Part shown: positions 44,273-53,616 of the stretch, piece after piece | Layout: every line of letters starts with the position of its first letter | Position numbering within the stretch: the first letter of the stretch is position 1 | Source: Haemophilus_A paraphrohaemolyticus_A | Lineage (GTDB): Bacteria; Pseudomonadota; Gammaproteobacteria; Enterobacterales; Pasteurellaceae | Assembly (NCBI RefSeq): GCF_003253115.1 | Contig: NZ_QEQF01000010.1 | Location: 1-64,000, forward strand | Length of the DNA stretch: 64,000 nt | Reading direction: 5' to 3' | The notes under the pieces: generated by a model | Database searches by the model: none | What the model saw: the letters and a program-made list of their open reading frames with translations, nothing else | Told to the model about the DNA's origin: nothing | Position numbers and translations under genes: made by a program

Positions 44273-45450
44273 TGTTACAAGCAATCAAAACGGGGGTTGA
44301 TAATTGGTTTCGTCTCACACCGACGGATTCACTCTACGATCGCACCTTATTGTGGCTCTATGTTGGTCTGATGATGATAGGTCTTATTGTGGTCGGTTCT
44401 GCATCAATTCCAATTAGTATTCGTTTATATAATGAACCATTTCATTTTGCTATTCGCGATGCGGGCTATATTGTGATGGCATTATGCATTTTTGCTTTTT
44501 TTATTCAGCAACCGATTCGCAAATGGGAAAAATACAATGTAGCATTATTTTTTATTTCATTGATTTTACTCATTGCGGTATTGTTTGTTGGTAAAGAAAT
44601 TAACGGTGCGAAACGTTGGATTCCGTTGGGTATAATGAATTTCCAAGCGTCTGAATTAGCAAAGTTAGCAATTATCTGTTATTTCGCCAGTTTTTATGTT
44701 CGCCGCTATGAAATTATTCGAACGGAACATTGGAGCTTTATCCGTCCATTCGCAGTCGTTGCACTTTTTATTATTATTCTAACAGCACAATCGGATTTAG
44801 GCAGTATTTTCATCCTTTTCTCCATCACTTTTAGTATGCTCTTTATTATGGGAGCGAAATGGCAGCAGTTTATCGCTTTGTGTGTGGTTGCTGTGGCTGG
44901 CTTTGTTGGTTATGTTTACTCTTCAGAGTATCGAATGAAAAGGGTAACTGCTTATCTTGACCCTTTTGCGGATGTTTATGGAGATGGTTTCCAGCTTGCC
45001 AATTCCCAAATGGCATTTGGGCAAGGGGAAATTTTAGGTCGAGGCTTAGGAAATTCGGTACAAAAATTAGAGTACTTGCCAGAGGCCCACACCGATTTCA
45101 TTATGGCTGTAATTGGTGAAGAATTTGGCTTAGTTGGTATTTTATTTATTATCTTTATGCTGACCTGTTTGTTAATACGAACAATAAAAATTAGCCGAGA
45201 GTCTTTACAAATGGAAGAACGTTTCAAAGGCTATTTTGCTTTTGGCATTGCAGTATGGATATTTCTGCAAGGTGTGATTAACTTAGGGGTAGCATCAGGT
45301 TTACTACCAACGAAAGGACTTACTTTCCCGTTTGTTAGTTATGGTGGTTCGAGTTTAATTTTATTATCTATCGCAATGGCGATTCTAGTAAGAATAGACC
45401 ACGAAAATCGATTGGAAAGAATTGGTTACACTCGTGTGAAGAAAAATTAA
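44272..45450 (+). CDS. ftsW: Septal peptidoglycan glycosyltransferase FtsW
   Basis: FtsW is the SEDS-family polymerase that works with FtsI at the septum. The 392-residue protein has about ten transmembrane helices. Signature loops GAKRWIPLG and LGNSVQKLEYLPEAHTDFI precede VIGEEFGLVG, and PTKGLTFPFVSYGGSSL lies near the C-terminus. The ATG shares its A with the murD stop. An uptake-signal terminator follows directly, which would break up or reduce transcription into murG. Confidence 0.95.
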   Translation: MLQAIKTGVDNWFRLTPTDSLYDRTLLWLYVGLMMIGLIVVGSASIPISIRLYNEPFHFAIRDAGYIVMALCIFAFFIQQPIRKWEKYNVALFFISLILLIAVLFVGKEINGAKRWIPLGIMNFQASELAKLAIICYFASFYVRRYEIIRTEHWSFIRPFAVVALFIIILTAQSDLGSIFILFSITFSMLFIMGAKWQQFIALCVVAVAGFVGYVYSSEYRMKRVTAYLDPFADVYGDGFQLANSQMAFGQGEILGRGLGNSVQKLEYLPEAHTDFIMAVIGEEFGLVGILFIIFMLTCLLIRTIKISRESLQMEERFKGYFAFGIAVWIFLQGVINLGVASGLLPTKGLTFPFVSYGGSSLILLSIAMAILVRIDHENRLERIGYTRVKKN

Positions 45451-45454
45451 GTTT

Positions 45455-45500
45455 AAGCGGTCGATTTTGTGAAAAATTTACAAAATCGACCGCTTTCTTT
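45455..45500 (+). terminator. Inverted uptake-signal terminator within the dcw cluster
   Basis: AAGCGGTCGATTTTGT and ACAAAATCGACCGCTT form a perfect 16-base inverted repeat and are followed by TTCTTTTT, right after the ftsW stop and 90 bases before murG. Confidence 0.7.
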
Positions 45501-45588
45501 TTCCGAAAAAGTGTAAATTCTTGTACAATATCCACAATTTTTTCTTTACAACAAAAGTTGTCTAAAAATAAAGTAAACGAGAATACCA

Positions 45589-46647
45589 ATGGCAAAAAAA
45601 TTATTAGTCATGGCAGGAGGCACAGGTGGGCACGTATTTCCCGCAATTGCCGTTGCACGTGAATTACAGCAACAAGGATGGGAAATTTGTTGGCTAGGAA
45701 CAAAAGATCGAATGGAAGCAGATCTTGTTCCCAAACACGGTATTCCCATTGAATTTATCCAAATTTCAGGGCTGAAAGGCAAAGGCGTTGGCGCATTGCT
45801 AAAAGCCCCTTTTGCCATTCTAAGAGCAGTAATGCAAGCCCGTAAAATTATCAAAAAATTTAAGCCTAATGCGGTGCTCGGTATGGGCGGTTATGTGTCT
45901 GGACCAGGTGGGATTGCGGCGAAATTGTGTGGTGTACCCGTGATTTTACACGAGCAAAATGCAGTGGCGGGGCTAACCAATGTGTGGCTTTCAAAAATTG
46001 CTCGCAGAGTATTACAAGCCTTCCCGAATGCTTTCCCAAATGCGGAAGTAGTTGGTAACCCTGTTCGCCAAGATTTATTTGAGATTGAAGCACCAGAACA
46101 GCGATTTTCAACACGTGGTTACCCAATCAATATTTTAGTGATGGGCGGTAGCCAAGGGGCACAAGTGATTAACCGAACTGTGCCTGAAGTGGCAAAAGCG
46201 TTGGGCAATCAGGTGTTTATTAGCCATCAAGTTGGTAAAGGTAAATTGGTGGGCGTAGAAGAGGTTTATCAAGCAACGCAAAATGGTGTGGCAAGCGAGT
46301 TTATTGATGATATGAAAGCCGCTTACGAATGGGCAGATTTAGTGATTTGCCGCTCAGGCGCATTAACCGTGTGCGAAATTGCCGCCGCGGGGTTGCCTGC
46401 CGTTTTTGTACCGTTCCAACATAAAGACAGACAGCAATTTTTGAATGCGGAATATTTGGTGGAAGCCGGTGCCGCTTATGTGATTGAGCAGCCTGATTTC
46501 ACACCAGAAAAATTATTAGCGGTATTAGAGCCATTAATTGCAGATCGTGCAAAATTAACTGAAATGGCAATCAAAGCCAGGGCAAAAGCCACACCAACTT
46601 CAGCAAAACGTGTAGCGGAAGTGATTGTGGCAGAAAGTAATGAATGA
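45589..46647 (+). CDS. murG: UDP-GlcNAc:lipid I GlcNAc transferase MurG
   Basis: MurG converts lipid I to lipid II on the inner face of the membrane. The 352-residue protein has the N-terminal glycine loop MAGGTGGHVFPAIAVA, GMGGYVSGPGG, LHEQNAVAGLTN and the UDP-binding MGGSQGAQVIN, with ICRSGALTVCEIAAAG in the C-terminal domain. All are diagnostic. It follows an in-cluster terminator, so it may have its own promoter in the 138-base gap. Confidence 0.96.
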   Translation: MAKKLLVMAGGTGGHVFPAIAVARELQQQGWEICWLGTKDRMEADLVPKHGIPIEFIQISGLKGKGVGALLKAPFAILRAVMQARKIIKKFKPNAVLGMGGYVSGPGGIAAKLCGVPVILHEQNAVAGLTNVWLSKIARRVLQAFPNAFPNAEVVGNPVRQDLFEIEAPEQRFSTRGYPINILVMGGSQGAQVINRTVPEVAKALGNQVFISHQVGKGKLVGVEEVYQATQNGVASEFIDDMKAAYEWADLVICRSGALTVCEIAAAGLPAVFVPFQHKDRQQFLNAEYLVEAGAAYVIEQPDFTPEKLLAVLEPLIADRAKLTEMAIKARAKATPTSAKRVAEVIVAESNE

Positions 46648-46658
46648 GAGAAAATAAA

Positions 46659-48086
46659 ATGCAAAATTTCCAAGATAATATTAAAAAACTCGTGCCCGAA
46701 ATGCGCCGTGTGAATCAAATCCATTTTATTGGGATTGGTGGTGCCGGGATGAGTGGTATTGCTGAAGTATTACTAAACGAAGGCTATAAAATTAGTGGTT
46801 CGGATATTGCTGATGGTGTTGTAACGAAACGTCTTGCTGCTGCGGGTGCACATATTTTTATCGGGCACAGCGCAGAAAATATCGCAGGCGCAAGCGTGGT
46901 GGTGGCATCCAGTGCGATTAACGAAGAGAACCCAGAAGTAAAAGCGGCAAAAGAAGCACGTATTCCTGTGATTCAACGTGCGCAAATGTTGGCAGAAATT
47001 ATGCGTTTCCGTCACGGAATTGCGATTGCAGGCACGCACGGCAAAACCACAACAACAGCAATGATTTCCATGATTTACACCGAAGCAGGCTTAGACCCCA
47101 CTTTCGTAAATGGCGGTTTGGTAAAATCTGCGGGTAAAAATGCGCACTTGGGTGCAAGCCGTTATTTGGTGGCAGAAGCGGATGAGAGTGATGCGTCATT
47201 CTTACATTTGCAGCCCATGGTTTCGGTGGTCACAAACATCGAGCCAGACCATATGGACACCTACGGCGGCGACTTCGAGAAGATGAAAGAGACTTACGTT
47301 AAATTCTTGCGTAACTTGCCTTTCTACGGCTTGGCAGTGATGTGTGCTGATGACGCTACCGTGATGGAAATCGCACCGAAAGTAGGTCGCCAAGTGATTA
47401 CTTACGGATTTAGTGAAAATGCAGATTACCGTATTGAAGATTACCAACAAACAGGTTTCCAAGGACACTACACGGTGATTTGCCCAAACGGGGAACGTGT
47501 TGAGGTGCTGTTAAACGTACCTGGTCGTCATAATGCCTTAAATGCGACTGCGGCACTTGCGGTTGCTAAAGAAGAAGGCATTGCTAATGAAGCGATTTTA
47601 GCTGCACTTGCAGATTTCCAAGGAGCGGGGCGTCGCTTTGACCAATTGGGTTCATTTATTCGCCCAAATGGTAAAGTGATGTTGGTGGATGATTATGGTC
47701 ACCATCCAACTGAGGTGGACGTAACAATTAAAGCGGCTCGTCAAGGCTGGGAAAATAAACGTATCGTGATGGTGTTCCAACCGCACCGTTATTCTCGTAC
47801 TCGTGATTTGTTCGATGATTTCGTGCAAGTACTTTCGCAAGTCGATGCGTTAGTGATGTTGGATGTGTATGCGGCAGGCGAAGCACCGATTATTGGGGCG
47901 GATAGTAAAGCGTTGTGTCGTTCTATCCGTAACTTGGGTAAGGTTGATCCGATTTTAGTGTCGGATACTAGCCAATTAGGTGAAGTTCTCGACCAGATTA
48001 TTCAAGATGGCGATTTAATTTTGGCACAAGGTGCAGGTAACGTGAGCAAATTGTCGCGTGATTTAGCAGAGAGTTGGAAAGCGTAA
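46659..48086 (+). CDS. murC: UDP-N-acetylmuramate:L-alanine ligase MurC
   Basis: MurC adds the first amino acid, L-alanine, to UDP-MurNAc. The 475-residue protein has the N-terminal IHFIGIGGAGMSGIAEVL, the ATP loop GTHGKTTTTAM and EADESDASFLHL, and DDYGHHPTEV near the C-terminus. I place the start at the ATG 11 bases after the murG stop, with GAGAG before it, because it aligns best with E. coli MurC. An ATG 15 bases upstream, overlapping murG, is also possible. It shares its substrate with Mpl (19045). Confidence 0.94.
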   Translation: MQNFQDNIKKLVPEMRRVNQIHFIGIGGAGMSGIAEVLLNEGYKISGSDIADGVVTKRLAAAGAHIFIGHSAENIAGASVVVASSAINEENPEVKAAKEARIPVIQRAQMLAEIMRFRHGIAIAGTHGKTTTTAMISMIYTEAGLDPTFVNGGLVKSAGKNAHLGASRYLVAEADESDASFLHLQPMVSVVTNIEPDHMDTYGGDFEKMKETYVKFLRNLPFYGLAVMCADDATVMEIAPKVGRQVITYGFSENADYRIEDYQQTGFQGHYTVICPNGERVEVLLNVPGRHNALNATAALAVAKEEGIANEAILAALADFQGAGRRFDQLGSFIRPNGKVMLVDDYGHHPTEVDVTIKAARQGWENKRIVMVFQPHRYSRTRDLFDDFVQVLSQVDALVMLDVYAAGEAPIIGADSKALCRSIRNLGKVDPILVSDTSQLGEVLDQIIQDGDLILAQGAGNVSKLSRDLAESWKA

Positions 48087-48131
48087 GCGGTTGTTTTTGC
48101 AATATATTTTGCAAATTACATCGCTTGTAGG

Positions 48132-48178
48132 GTGGGTTTTCTTGCCTACCAAATATCATAGAGGGCAAGAAAGCCCAC
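48132..48178. repeat. Inverted repeat between murC and ddl (GTAGGG-type start)
   Basis: GTGGGTTTTCTTGCC and GGCAAGAAAGCCCAC pair at 14 of 15 positions around a 17-base loop, following GTAGGG at 48127. It may be a diverged relative of the GTAGGG repeat family. Confidence 0.45.
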
Positions 48179-48200
48179 TTTATAGAAAATTGAGAATACA

Positions 48201-49112
48201 ATGAACATTAAAAACGAAAAAATTGCAGTGTTATTTGGTGGCGTTTCAATGGAACGCGAGGTGTCATTAAACTCTGGTGCTGCGGTAACCGAAGCCTTAA
48301 AAAGCCTAGGCTATGATGTAGAAGGCATTGATACTAAAGAATTTCCGATTGAAAAATTAAAAGAAAAAGGGATTCAACGCGTGTTCAACATCTTGCACGG
48401 TGGCATTGGTGAAAATGGCGTGTTACAAGGTGCTTTGGAACAGATGGGCATTCCTTACACAGGCTGTGGCGTAATGGCATCAGCAATCACTTTAGACAAA
48501 TTCCGCACCAAATTATTATGGCAAGCTGTTGGTTTACCGACCGCAGAAATGGTGGTGGTAAAACGCGGACAAGCGGTCGATTCTGCAGCAATTATTGCAA
48601 AATTAGGATTGCCAGTATTTGTTAAACCTTCTTGCGAAGGCTCAAGCGTTGGCGTGTTCAAGGTAAAAACTGAAGCGGAATTACAACCTGCGATTGAAGA
48701 GGCGTTAAAATTTGACAGCATTGTGTTAGTTGAAGAATTTTTAGCAGGGGCGGAATATTCTGTGCCAGTGTTAGATGGCGAAGTGTTGCCTGCAGTGCAA
48801 GTGATTCCAGAAGGCGAATTTTACGATTATCACGCTAAATATATTTCAGACAACACCCAATATGTCGTGCCCGCATTAAGCGATGAGCGCCAAGCAGAGG
48901 TAGCAAAAATTGTGAAGCAAGCCTTTGATGTGGTGGGCTGCCGCGGTTGGAGCCGTATTGATGTGATGGAAGATGCGAACGGTAATTTCCGTTTAGTCGA
49001 AGTAAATACTTGCCCAGGAATGACAAGCCACAGCATCTTCCCGAAATCAGCAGCAACTGTGGGTTATAGCTTTGAACGTTTAGTTGAACGTGTGTTGGAG
49101 TTAAGTGCGTAA
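48201..49112 (+). CDS. ddl: D-alanine--D-alanine ligase
   Basis: Ddl makes the D-Ala-D-Ala dipeptide used by MurF. The 303-residue ATP-grasp enzyme has AVLFGGVSMEREVSLNSG, LHGGIGENGVLQG, FVKPSCEGSSVGVFKV and the C-terminal EVNTCPGMTSHSIFPK. It is the DdlB type by length and location in the dcw cluster. The stop and the ftsQ start share TAATG. Confidence 0.96.
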   Translation: MNIKNEKIAVLFGGVSMEREVSLNSGAAVTEALKSLGYDVEGIDTKEFPIEKLKEKGIQRVFNILHGGIGENGVLQGALEQMGIPYTGCGVMASAITLDKFRTKLLWQAVGLPTAEMVVVKRGQAVDSAAIIAKLGLPVFVKPSCEGSSVGVFKVKTEAELQPAIEEALKFDSIVLVEEFLAGAEYSVPVLDGEVLPAVQVIPEGEFYDYHAKYISDNTQYVVPALSDERQAEVAKIVKQAFDVVGCRGWSRIDVMEDANGNFRLVEVNTCPGMTSHSIFPKSAATVGYSFERLVERVLELSA

Positions 49113-49912
49113 TGGTTGCGTTTGCTCGTAAGAGAAAACCGAATTATCTTCGCCTTGCGAAAGAGTATATGGCAACAAAGTTTCATTTGTTGCCTATGAA
49201 ATGGTTAACTTCATTTAAGCCATTGGTTCTGTTATTCTGTTTCATTGTAATGTATATTTTGTACGCAAATTGGTCATCTTTGTTAGAAGGTTTAGATAGA
49301 ACCTCTATTCGTGCTTATGCATTAACAAATAAGACGCAATTTACGACTAATGCAGATATTCGTGAAACTTTAGCTAAAGAACCCGCTCTAAAAGGATATT
49401 TTGCTCAAGATATTCAAGAAGTTAAAGATAAGTTAATGCGACTCTCTTGGATTAAAGATGTAGTTGTACGAAAATCTTATCCTGATCGTTTAAGTATTGG
49501 ATTAGTTGAGCATAAACCTGTAGCGGTATGGAATAACATTCACTATCTTTCTGATCAAGGGGTGGTATTTAATTTACCTGCAGATCGCTTTGATCGCACA
49601 GGCTTGCCTCAGATGTTTGGACCAGACGCAGAAAGCAAAGAGGTTTTAAATGCTTGGGCTAAGATTCAAGCTGAGTTGGCTTCTCGTAATTTATCGCTTA
49701 AATCTCTTGCGATGGATAATCGAGGCTCTTGGTCTATTACGTTAGCAAATAATATTGAATTAAGATTAGGCCGTGGTGAATGGACACCCAAAATTGACCG
49801 CTTTATGATGATTTTTCCTGATATAGAAATTCCTGAAGGGCAGCGTTTAGGCTATGTTGATTTACGCTATGAGCATGGTGCAGCTGTAGGTTTCTATCCA
49901 ATCCCAAAATAG
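49112..49912 (+). CDS. ftsQ: Cell division protein FtsQ
   Basis: FtsQ is a bitopic protein that links the early ring (FtsA/FtsZ) to FtsL, FtsB and the FtsWI synthase. The 266-residue protein has a basic cytoplasmic tail and a single transmembrane segment (about 35-55). A periplasmic POTRA domain follows (about 60-125), then a beta domain with WIKDVVVRKSYPDRLSI and YVDLRYEHGAAVGF. It lies between ddl and ftsA, as in E. coli, with a 1-base overlap of ddl. Confidence 0.95.
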   Translation: MVAFARKRKPNYLRLAKEYMATKFHLLPMKWLTSFKPLVLLFCFIVMYILYANWSSLLEGLDRTSIRAYALTNKTQFTTNADIRETLAKEPALKGYFAQDIQEVKDKLMRLSWIKDVVVRKSYPDRLSIGLVEHKPVAVWNNIHYLSDQGVVFNLPADRFDRTGLPQMFGPDAESKEVLNAWAKIQAELASRNLSLKSLAMDNRGSWSITLANNIELRLGRGEWTPKIDRFMMIFPDIEIPEGQRLGYVDLRYEHGAAVGFYPIPK

Positions 49913-49938
49913 TAAAGAGCAAACAAACGAAAAATAAA

Positions 49939-51222
49939 ATGAGTGATAATACAAATGAGCTAGATACCATCGTTGGGTTAGATATTGGCACCTCTAAGAC
50001 AGTTGCTGTCATCGGTGAGATGCTACCTGATGGTGTAATTAAAGTGCTAGGCACAGGTGTTGCCCCTTCGAAAGGGGTAGATCGCGGAGGCATCATTGAT
50101 TTAGATGCCGTTGTGCGTTCTATTCGCAATGCAATTGAAGAGGCGGAATCAGTTTCAAACCTTGAATTTTTTAAGGTTATGTTGGCTATTTCTGGCTCAC
50201 ATATTACGGGCTTAAATGAAATGGGTCAGGTACCATTAGTTGATCTTGTCCGTACAGAAGATGTTGAAGATGCTAAGCGTAATGCAAGATCAGTACGTTT
50301 ACCTGATGGTTTGGAAATGTTGCATGTTATTCCACAAGAATTTAAGGTTGATCGCTTACCGGCAACAAAAAATCCTGTCGGTTTATCAGGAAATCGTTTA
50401 ACTGCCCATGTGCATTTAATTGCGGCTCATCAAGATTGGAAGCGTAATTTAGTTAATGCCGTAGAGTATGATAAAAAATCAGAAGTGGCGAGCGTCGTCT
50501 TTTCTGGATTAGCTTCCGCTTGTTCGGTTTTAACTGAAGATGATAAAGAACTCGGGGTTTGCTTAATTGACATCGGTGCAGGTACGATGGATGTGATGGT
50601 TTATACCGATGGTGCATTACGTTTTAGTAAGGTTTATCCATTTGGTGGCAATGATATTACCGATTTTATTGCTCGTACTTTTACCATGACTCGCAAAGAA
50701 GCCGAAAATATTAAAATTAATTACGGCAGTGCGGTTTCACCACCACCAAATAATCCAGATAAAAAATTCTCAATTTCGGGCTTATCTGGAAGTGCACCTC
50801 GTATTTATACAAGAGCTCACGTTGCGGAGGTAACCGCACAATGCTACAGCGATTTATTTAAAGTAGTTAATGCTGATTTAATGCAATTACACCAAGAATT
50901 ATATCAGCAAGGTATAAAACAAGAATTAATTGCAGGTTTTGTATTAACTGGTGGTGGTTCACAAATGGAAGATATTGTAAAATGTGCAAAAAATATCTTT
51001 GAAGCACATGTAAGGGTAGGAAATCCGCTCAATATTGCCGGTTTAACAGATTATGTAAATAAGCCTCAATATGCGACAGTATTAGGGCTTTTGCAGTATA
51101 ATTTCCATTATCCAATACAAAAAAATTCAACCTTGATAAATAACCAAAGTGTGTCAGATATAATTGAAGATGTGAAGAAAAAATCACGTAAAATTTTACA
51201 TTGGGTTAAATCAAATTTTTAA
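49939..51222 (+). CDS. ftsA: Cell division protein FtsA
   Basis: FtsA is an actin-like ATPase that tethers FtsZ filaments to the membrane. The 427-residue protein has the phosphate-1 loop VGLDIGTSKT, the phosphate-2 region CLIDIGAGTMDVMVYT, and the adenosine motif GFVLTGGGSQMEDIV. It ends in an amphipathic basic helix (KKKSRKILHWVKSNF) for membrane binding. The spacing to ftsZ is 48 bases. Confidence 0.96.
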   Translation: MSDNTNELDTIVGLDIGTSKTVAVIGEMLPDGVIKVLGTGVAPSKGVDRGGIIDLDAVVRSIRNAIEEAESVSNLEFFKVMLAISGSHITGLNEMGQVPLVDLVRTEDVEDAKRNARSVRLPDGLEMLHVIPQEFKVDRLPATKNPVGLSGNRLTAHVHLIAAHQDWKRNLVNAVEYDKKSEVASVVFSGLASACSVLTEDDKELGVCLIDIGAGTMDVMVYTDGALRFSKVYPFGGNDITDFIARTFTMTRKEAENIKINYGSAVSPPPNNPDKKFSISGLSGSAPRIYTRAHVAEVTAQCYSDLFKVVNADLMQLHQELYQQGIKQELIAGFVLTGGGSQMEDIVKCAKNIFEAHVRVGNPLNIAGLTDYVNKPQYATVLGLLQYNFHYPIQKNSTLINNQSVSDIIEDVKKKSRKILHWVKSNF

Positions 51223-51270
51223 ATTAAAATTAAATAAGTTAATATGATGCTTATTTTTAGGGAGTAAAGC

Positions 51271-52500
51271 ATGTTTGAACCAGTTTATGAAATGACGCCT
51301 GATGCGATTATTAAAGTCGTTGGTGTTGGTGGCGGTGGCGGTAACGCTTTAAATCATATGGTAAGAAGCTGTCAAGAAGATGATATCGGCAGCGTTGAGT
51401 TTTTTTCAGTAAATACAGATGCACAAGTATTACGCTCAAGTTCTGTTCGCAACACCGTTCAAATTGGTGCAAGCATTACCCACGGTTTAGGTGCTGGTGC
51501 GGATCCAAATATTGGTTATCAATCTGCTGAAGAAGACCGTGAAGCACTCGGTAATATGATCAACGGTGCGGATATGGTGTTTATCGCAGCGGGTATGGGC
51601 GGTGGTACTGGCACAGGTGCAGCACCTGTTATTGCTGAAATTGCAAAAAGCCAAGAAGCATTAACTGTTGCAATCGTGACCAAACCATTCAATTTTGAAG
51701 GTAAAAAACGTGCTCATTTTGCGGAACAAGGGATTAAAGAGCTGTCTAAGAATGTAGACTCTCTCATTATTATCCAAAATGAAAAATTACTAAAAGTACT
51801 TCCTAAAAATATTAAATTTAAAGAAGCTTATGCTTACGCTGATGATGTTTTACGCAATGCCGTATTAGGCATCACAGATATGATTACCAAAGAAGGTTTG
51901 GTAAACGTTGACTTTGCAGACGTCAAAAAAGTTATGTCTGAGATGGGACGTGCAATGATGGGAACAGGCGTTGCAGAAGGCGACGGTCGTGCAGAACGTG
52001 CGGCAATGGATGCAGTTGCAAGCCCATTATTGGAAGATGTAGATTTATCTGGTGCAAAAGGTGTGTTAATTAACATCTCTGCAGGTGATGATTTAGAATT
52101 GAACGAAGTAGATGCTGTCGTAAAATATGTGACAGAAGCCGCAGATCCAGACGCAACTATCATCTTCGGTACGACATTCTACCCTGATATGGAAGGTCAA
52201 ATCCGTGTAACGCTAGTTGCAACAGGTTTAGGCCAAGCAGAAGAGTTAGCAATGCCACGCACAGGTATGTTACAACAGCCGCAAATGCCAGTTGAACAAC
52301 AGCAACCCGTACAAAAACCAGTAGGTTATGGTACTCAACAGCCTATTCAGCAAAACCCGAATTATGTTCATCAGCTACAACCAACTGGCTTTAACCAAGC
52401 ACCACAAAATGCTGGAACAACGCAACAGCCAAGAACGATTGATCCAAACCAAATGTTCTCACCAAGTGCTATTCCAGGATTTATGCGAAACGGTCACTAA
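51271..52500 (+). CDS. ftsZ: Cell division protein FtsZ
   Basis: FtsZ is the tubulin-like GTPase that forms the division ring. The 409-residue protein has the T1 loop VGVGGGGGNA (17-26), the tubulin signature GGGTGTG (110-116) and the T7 loop NVDFADV (212-218), which completes the GTPase site of the next subunit. The C-terminal domain ends near 318, followed by a Gln/Pro-rich linker and the C-terminal peptide DPNQMFSPSAIPGFMRNGH that binds FtsA and ZipA. It is complete and typical. A divergent, smaller relative is encoded at 57273-57965. Confidence 0.98.
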   Translation: MFEPVYEMTPDAIIKVVGVGGGGGNALNHMVRSCQEDDIGSVEFFSVNTDAQVLRSSSVRNTVQIGASITHGLGAGADPNIGYQSAEEDREALGNMINGADMVFIAAGMGGGTGTGAAPVIAEIAKSQEALTVAIVTKPFNFEGKKRAHFAEQGIKELSKNVDSLIIIQNEKLLKVLPKNIKFKEAYAYADDVLRNAVLGITDMITKEGLVNVDFADVKKVMSEMGRAMMGTGVAEGDGRAERAAMDAVASPLLEDVDLSGAKGVLINISAGDDLELNEVDAVVKYVTEAADPDATIIFGTTFYPDMEGQIRVTLVATGLGQAEELAMPRTGMLQQPQMPVEQQQPVQKPVGYGTQQPIQQNPNYVHQLQPTGFNQAPQNAGTTQQPRTIDPNQMFSPSAIPGFMRNGH

Positions 52501-52526
52501 TTTTGACCGCTTGCGAGGAATAAAAA

Positions 52527-53447
52527 ATGATTAAACAAAGAACCCTAAAACAAGCAACCAAAGTCACTGGCATTGGTTTGCACAGTGGCAAAAAAGTGAC
52601 GCTCACTTTGCGTCCTGCACCTGCTAATACAGGGATTATTTATGCTCGAACTGATTTAGAACCTGCAGTTTACTTCCCTGCAAGGGCTGAATCGATTCGT
52701 GATACACAGCTTTGTACTTGTATGATCAACGATGATGGTGTGCGTATTTCAACCGTTGAGCACTTAAATGCAGCGATGGCAGCATTAGGTTTAGACAACC
52801 TTATCGTGGAAGTTGATGCCCCTGAAATTCCAATTATGGATGGCAGTGCAAGTCCATTTATCTATCTTTTCTTAGATGCGGGTATCGAAGAGCAAAATGC
52901 TCCGAAAAAATTCATACGTATTAAAGACACTGTACGCGTGGAAGAGGGCGATAAATGGGCAGAAATCAGACCTTATGCGAATGGCTTAAAATTAGATTTC
53001 ACCATTGATTTCAATCACCCTATGATTAGCAAAGATGTACGCCATTTTGCGATGGATCTTTCAGCCGAAAATTTCATTCAGCAAATTAGCCGTGCAAGAA
53101 CCTTTACTTTTATGAAAGATGTGGAATATCTCCAATCAATTGGTTTAGCACTAGGAGGCAGCTTAGATAATGCCATCGTGTTAGATGATTACCGCATTTT
53201 GAATGAAGATGGCTTACGCTATAAAGATGAATTAGTAAAACATAAAATGCTTGATTCTATCGGCGATCTCTTTATGTGTGGTTACAATATCTTAGGTGAT
53301 TTCAGAGCCTATAAATCAGGTCACGGCGTGAACAATAAATTACTCCGTGCGGTGCTTGCGAATGAAAATGCATGGGAATTTGTCACTTTCGAAGACAAAG
53401 AAACTGTACCACAAGGTTATCGCTTAAAAGATCTTGTTTTTATTTAG
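52527..53447 (+). CDS. lpxC: UDP-3-O-acyl-N-acetylglucosamine deacetylase LpxC
   Basis: LpxC is the committed zinc-dependent step of lipid A synthesis. The 306-residue protein has TVEHLNAAMAALGLDN, with a zinc-ligand histidine near residue 79, and KHKMLDSIGDLFMCG, with the second His and Asp. It ends in the usual basic region. It closes the dcw cluster 26 bases after ftsZ, as in E. coli. A repeat and a terminator follow. Confidence 0.96.
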   Translation: MIKQRTLKQATKVTGIGLHSGKKVTLTLRPAPANTGIIYARTDLEPAVYFPARAESIRDTQLCTCMINDDGVRISTVEHLNAAMAALGLDNLIVEVDAPEIPIMDGSASPFIYLFLDAGIEEQNAPKKFIRIKDTVRVEEGDKWAEIRPYANGLKLDFTIDFNHPMISKDVRHFAMDLSAENFIQQISRARTFTFMKDVEYLQSIGLALGGSLDNAIVLDDYRILNEDGLRYKDELVKHKMLDSIGDLFMCGYNILGDFRAYKSGHGVNNKLLRAVLANENAWEFVTFEDKETVPQGYRLKDLVFI

Positions 53448-53451
53448 TATA

Positions 53452-53527
53452 GTAGGGTGTGTGGATTGAAAAATCCACTCCCGCTTTTCTATATTGACGT
53501 GCGTAAAATGAATTTCACACACCCTAC
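53452..53527. repeat. GTAGGG-family intergenic inverted repeat, copy D
   Basis: This 76-base element begins GTAGGGTGTGTGGATT and ends TTTCACACACCCTAC, so the terminal 11 to 12 bases are perfect inverted repeats. Its reverse complement shares the TAGAAAAGCG core with the copy at 35002. It directly follows the lpxC stop. Confidence 0.7.
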
Positions 53528-53567
53528 AAGCGATCGAATTTATAGAACAATTTGCAAATATCATACA

Positions 53568-53593
53568 AACCGCTACAATGCGGTTAATTTTTT
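53568..53593 (+). terminator. Intrinsic terminator after lpxC
   Basis: AACCGC-TACAAT-GCGGTT is followed by AATTTTTTT, only 24 bases before slyD. Confidence 0.7.
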
Positions 53594-53616
53594 ATATAAA
53601 CAAAGGATCATTTTGA

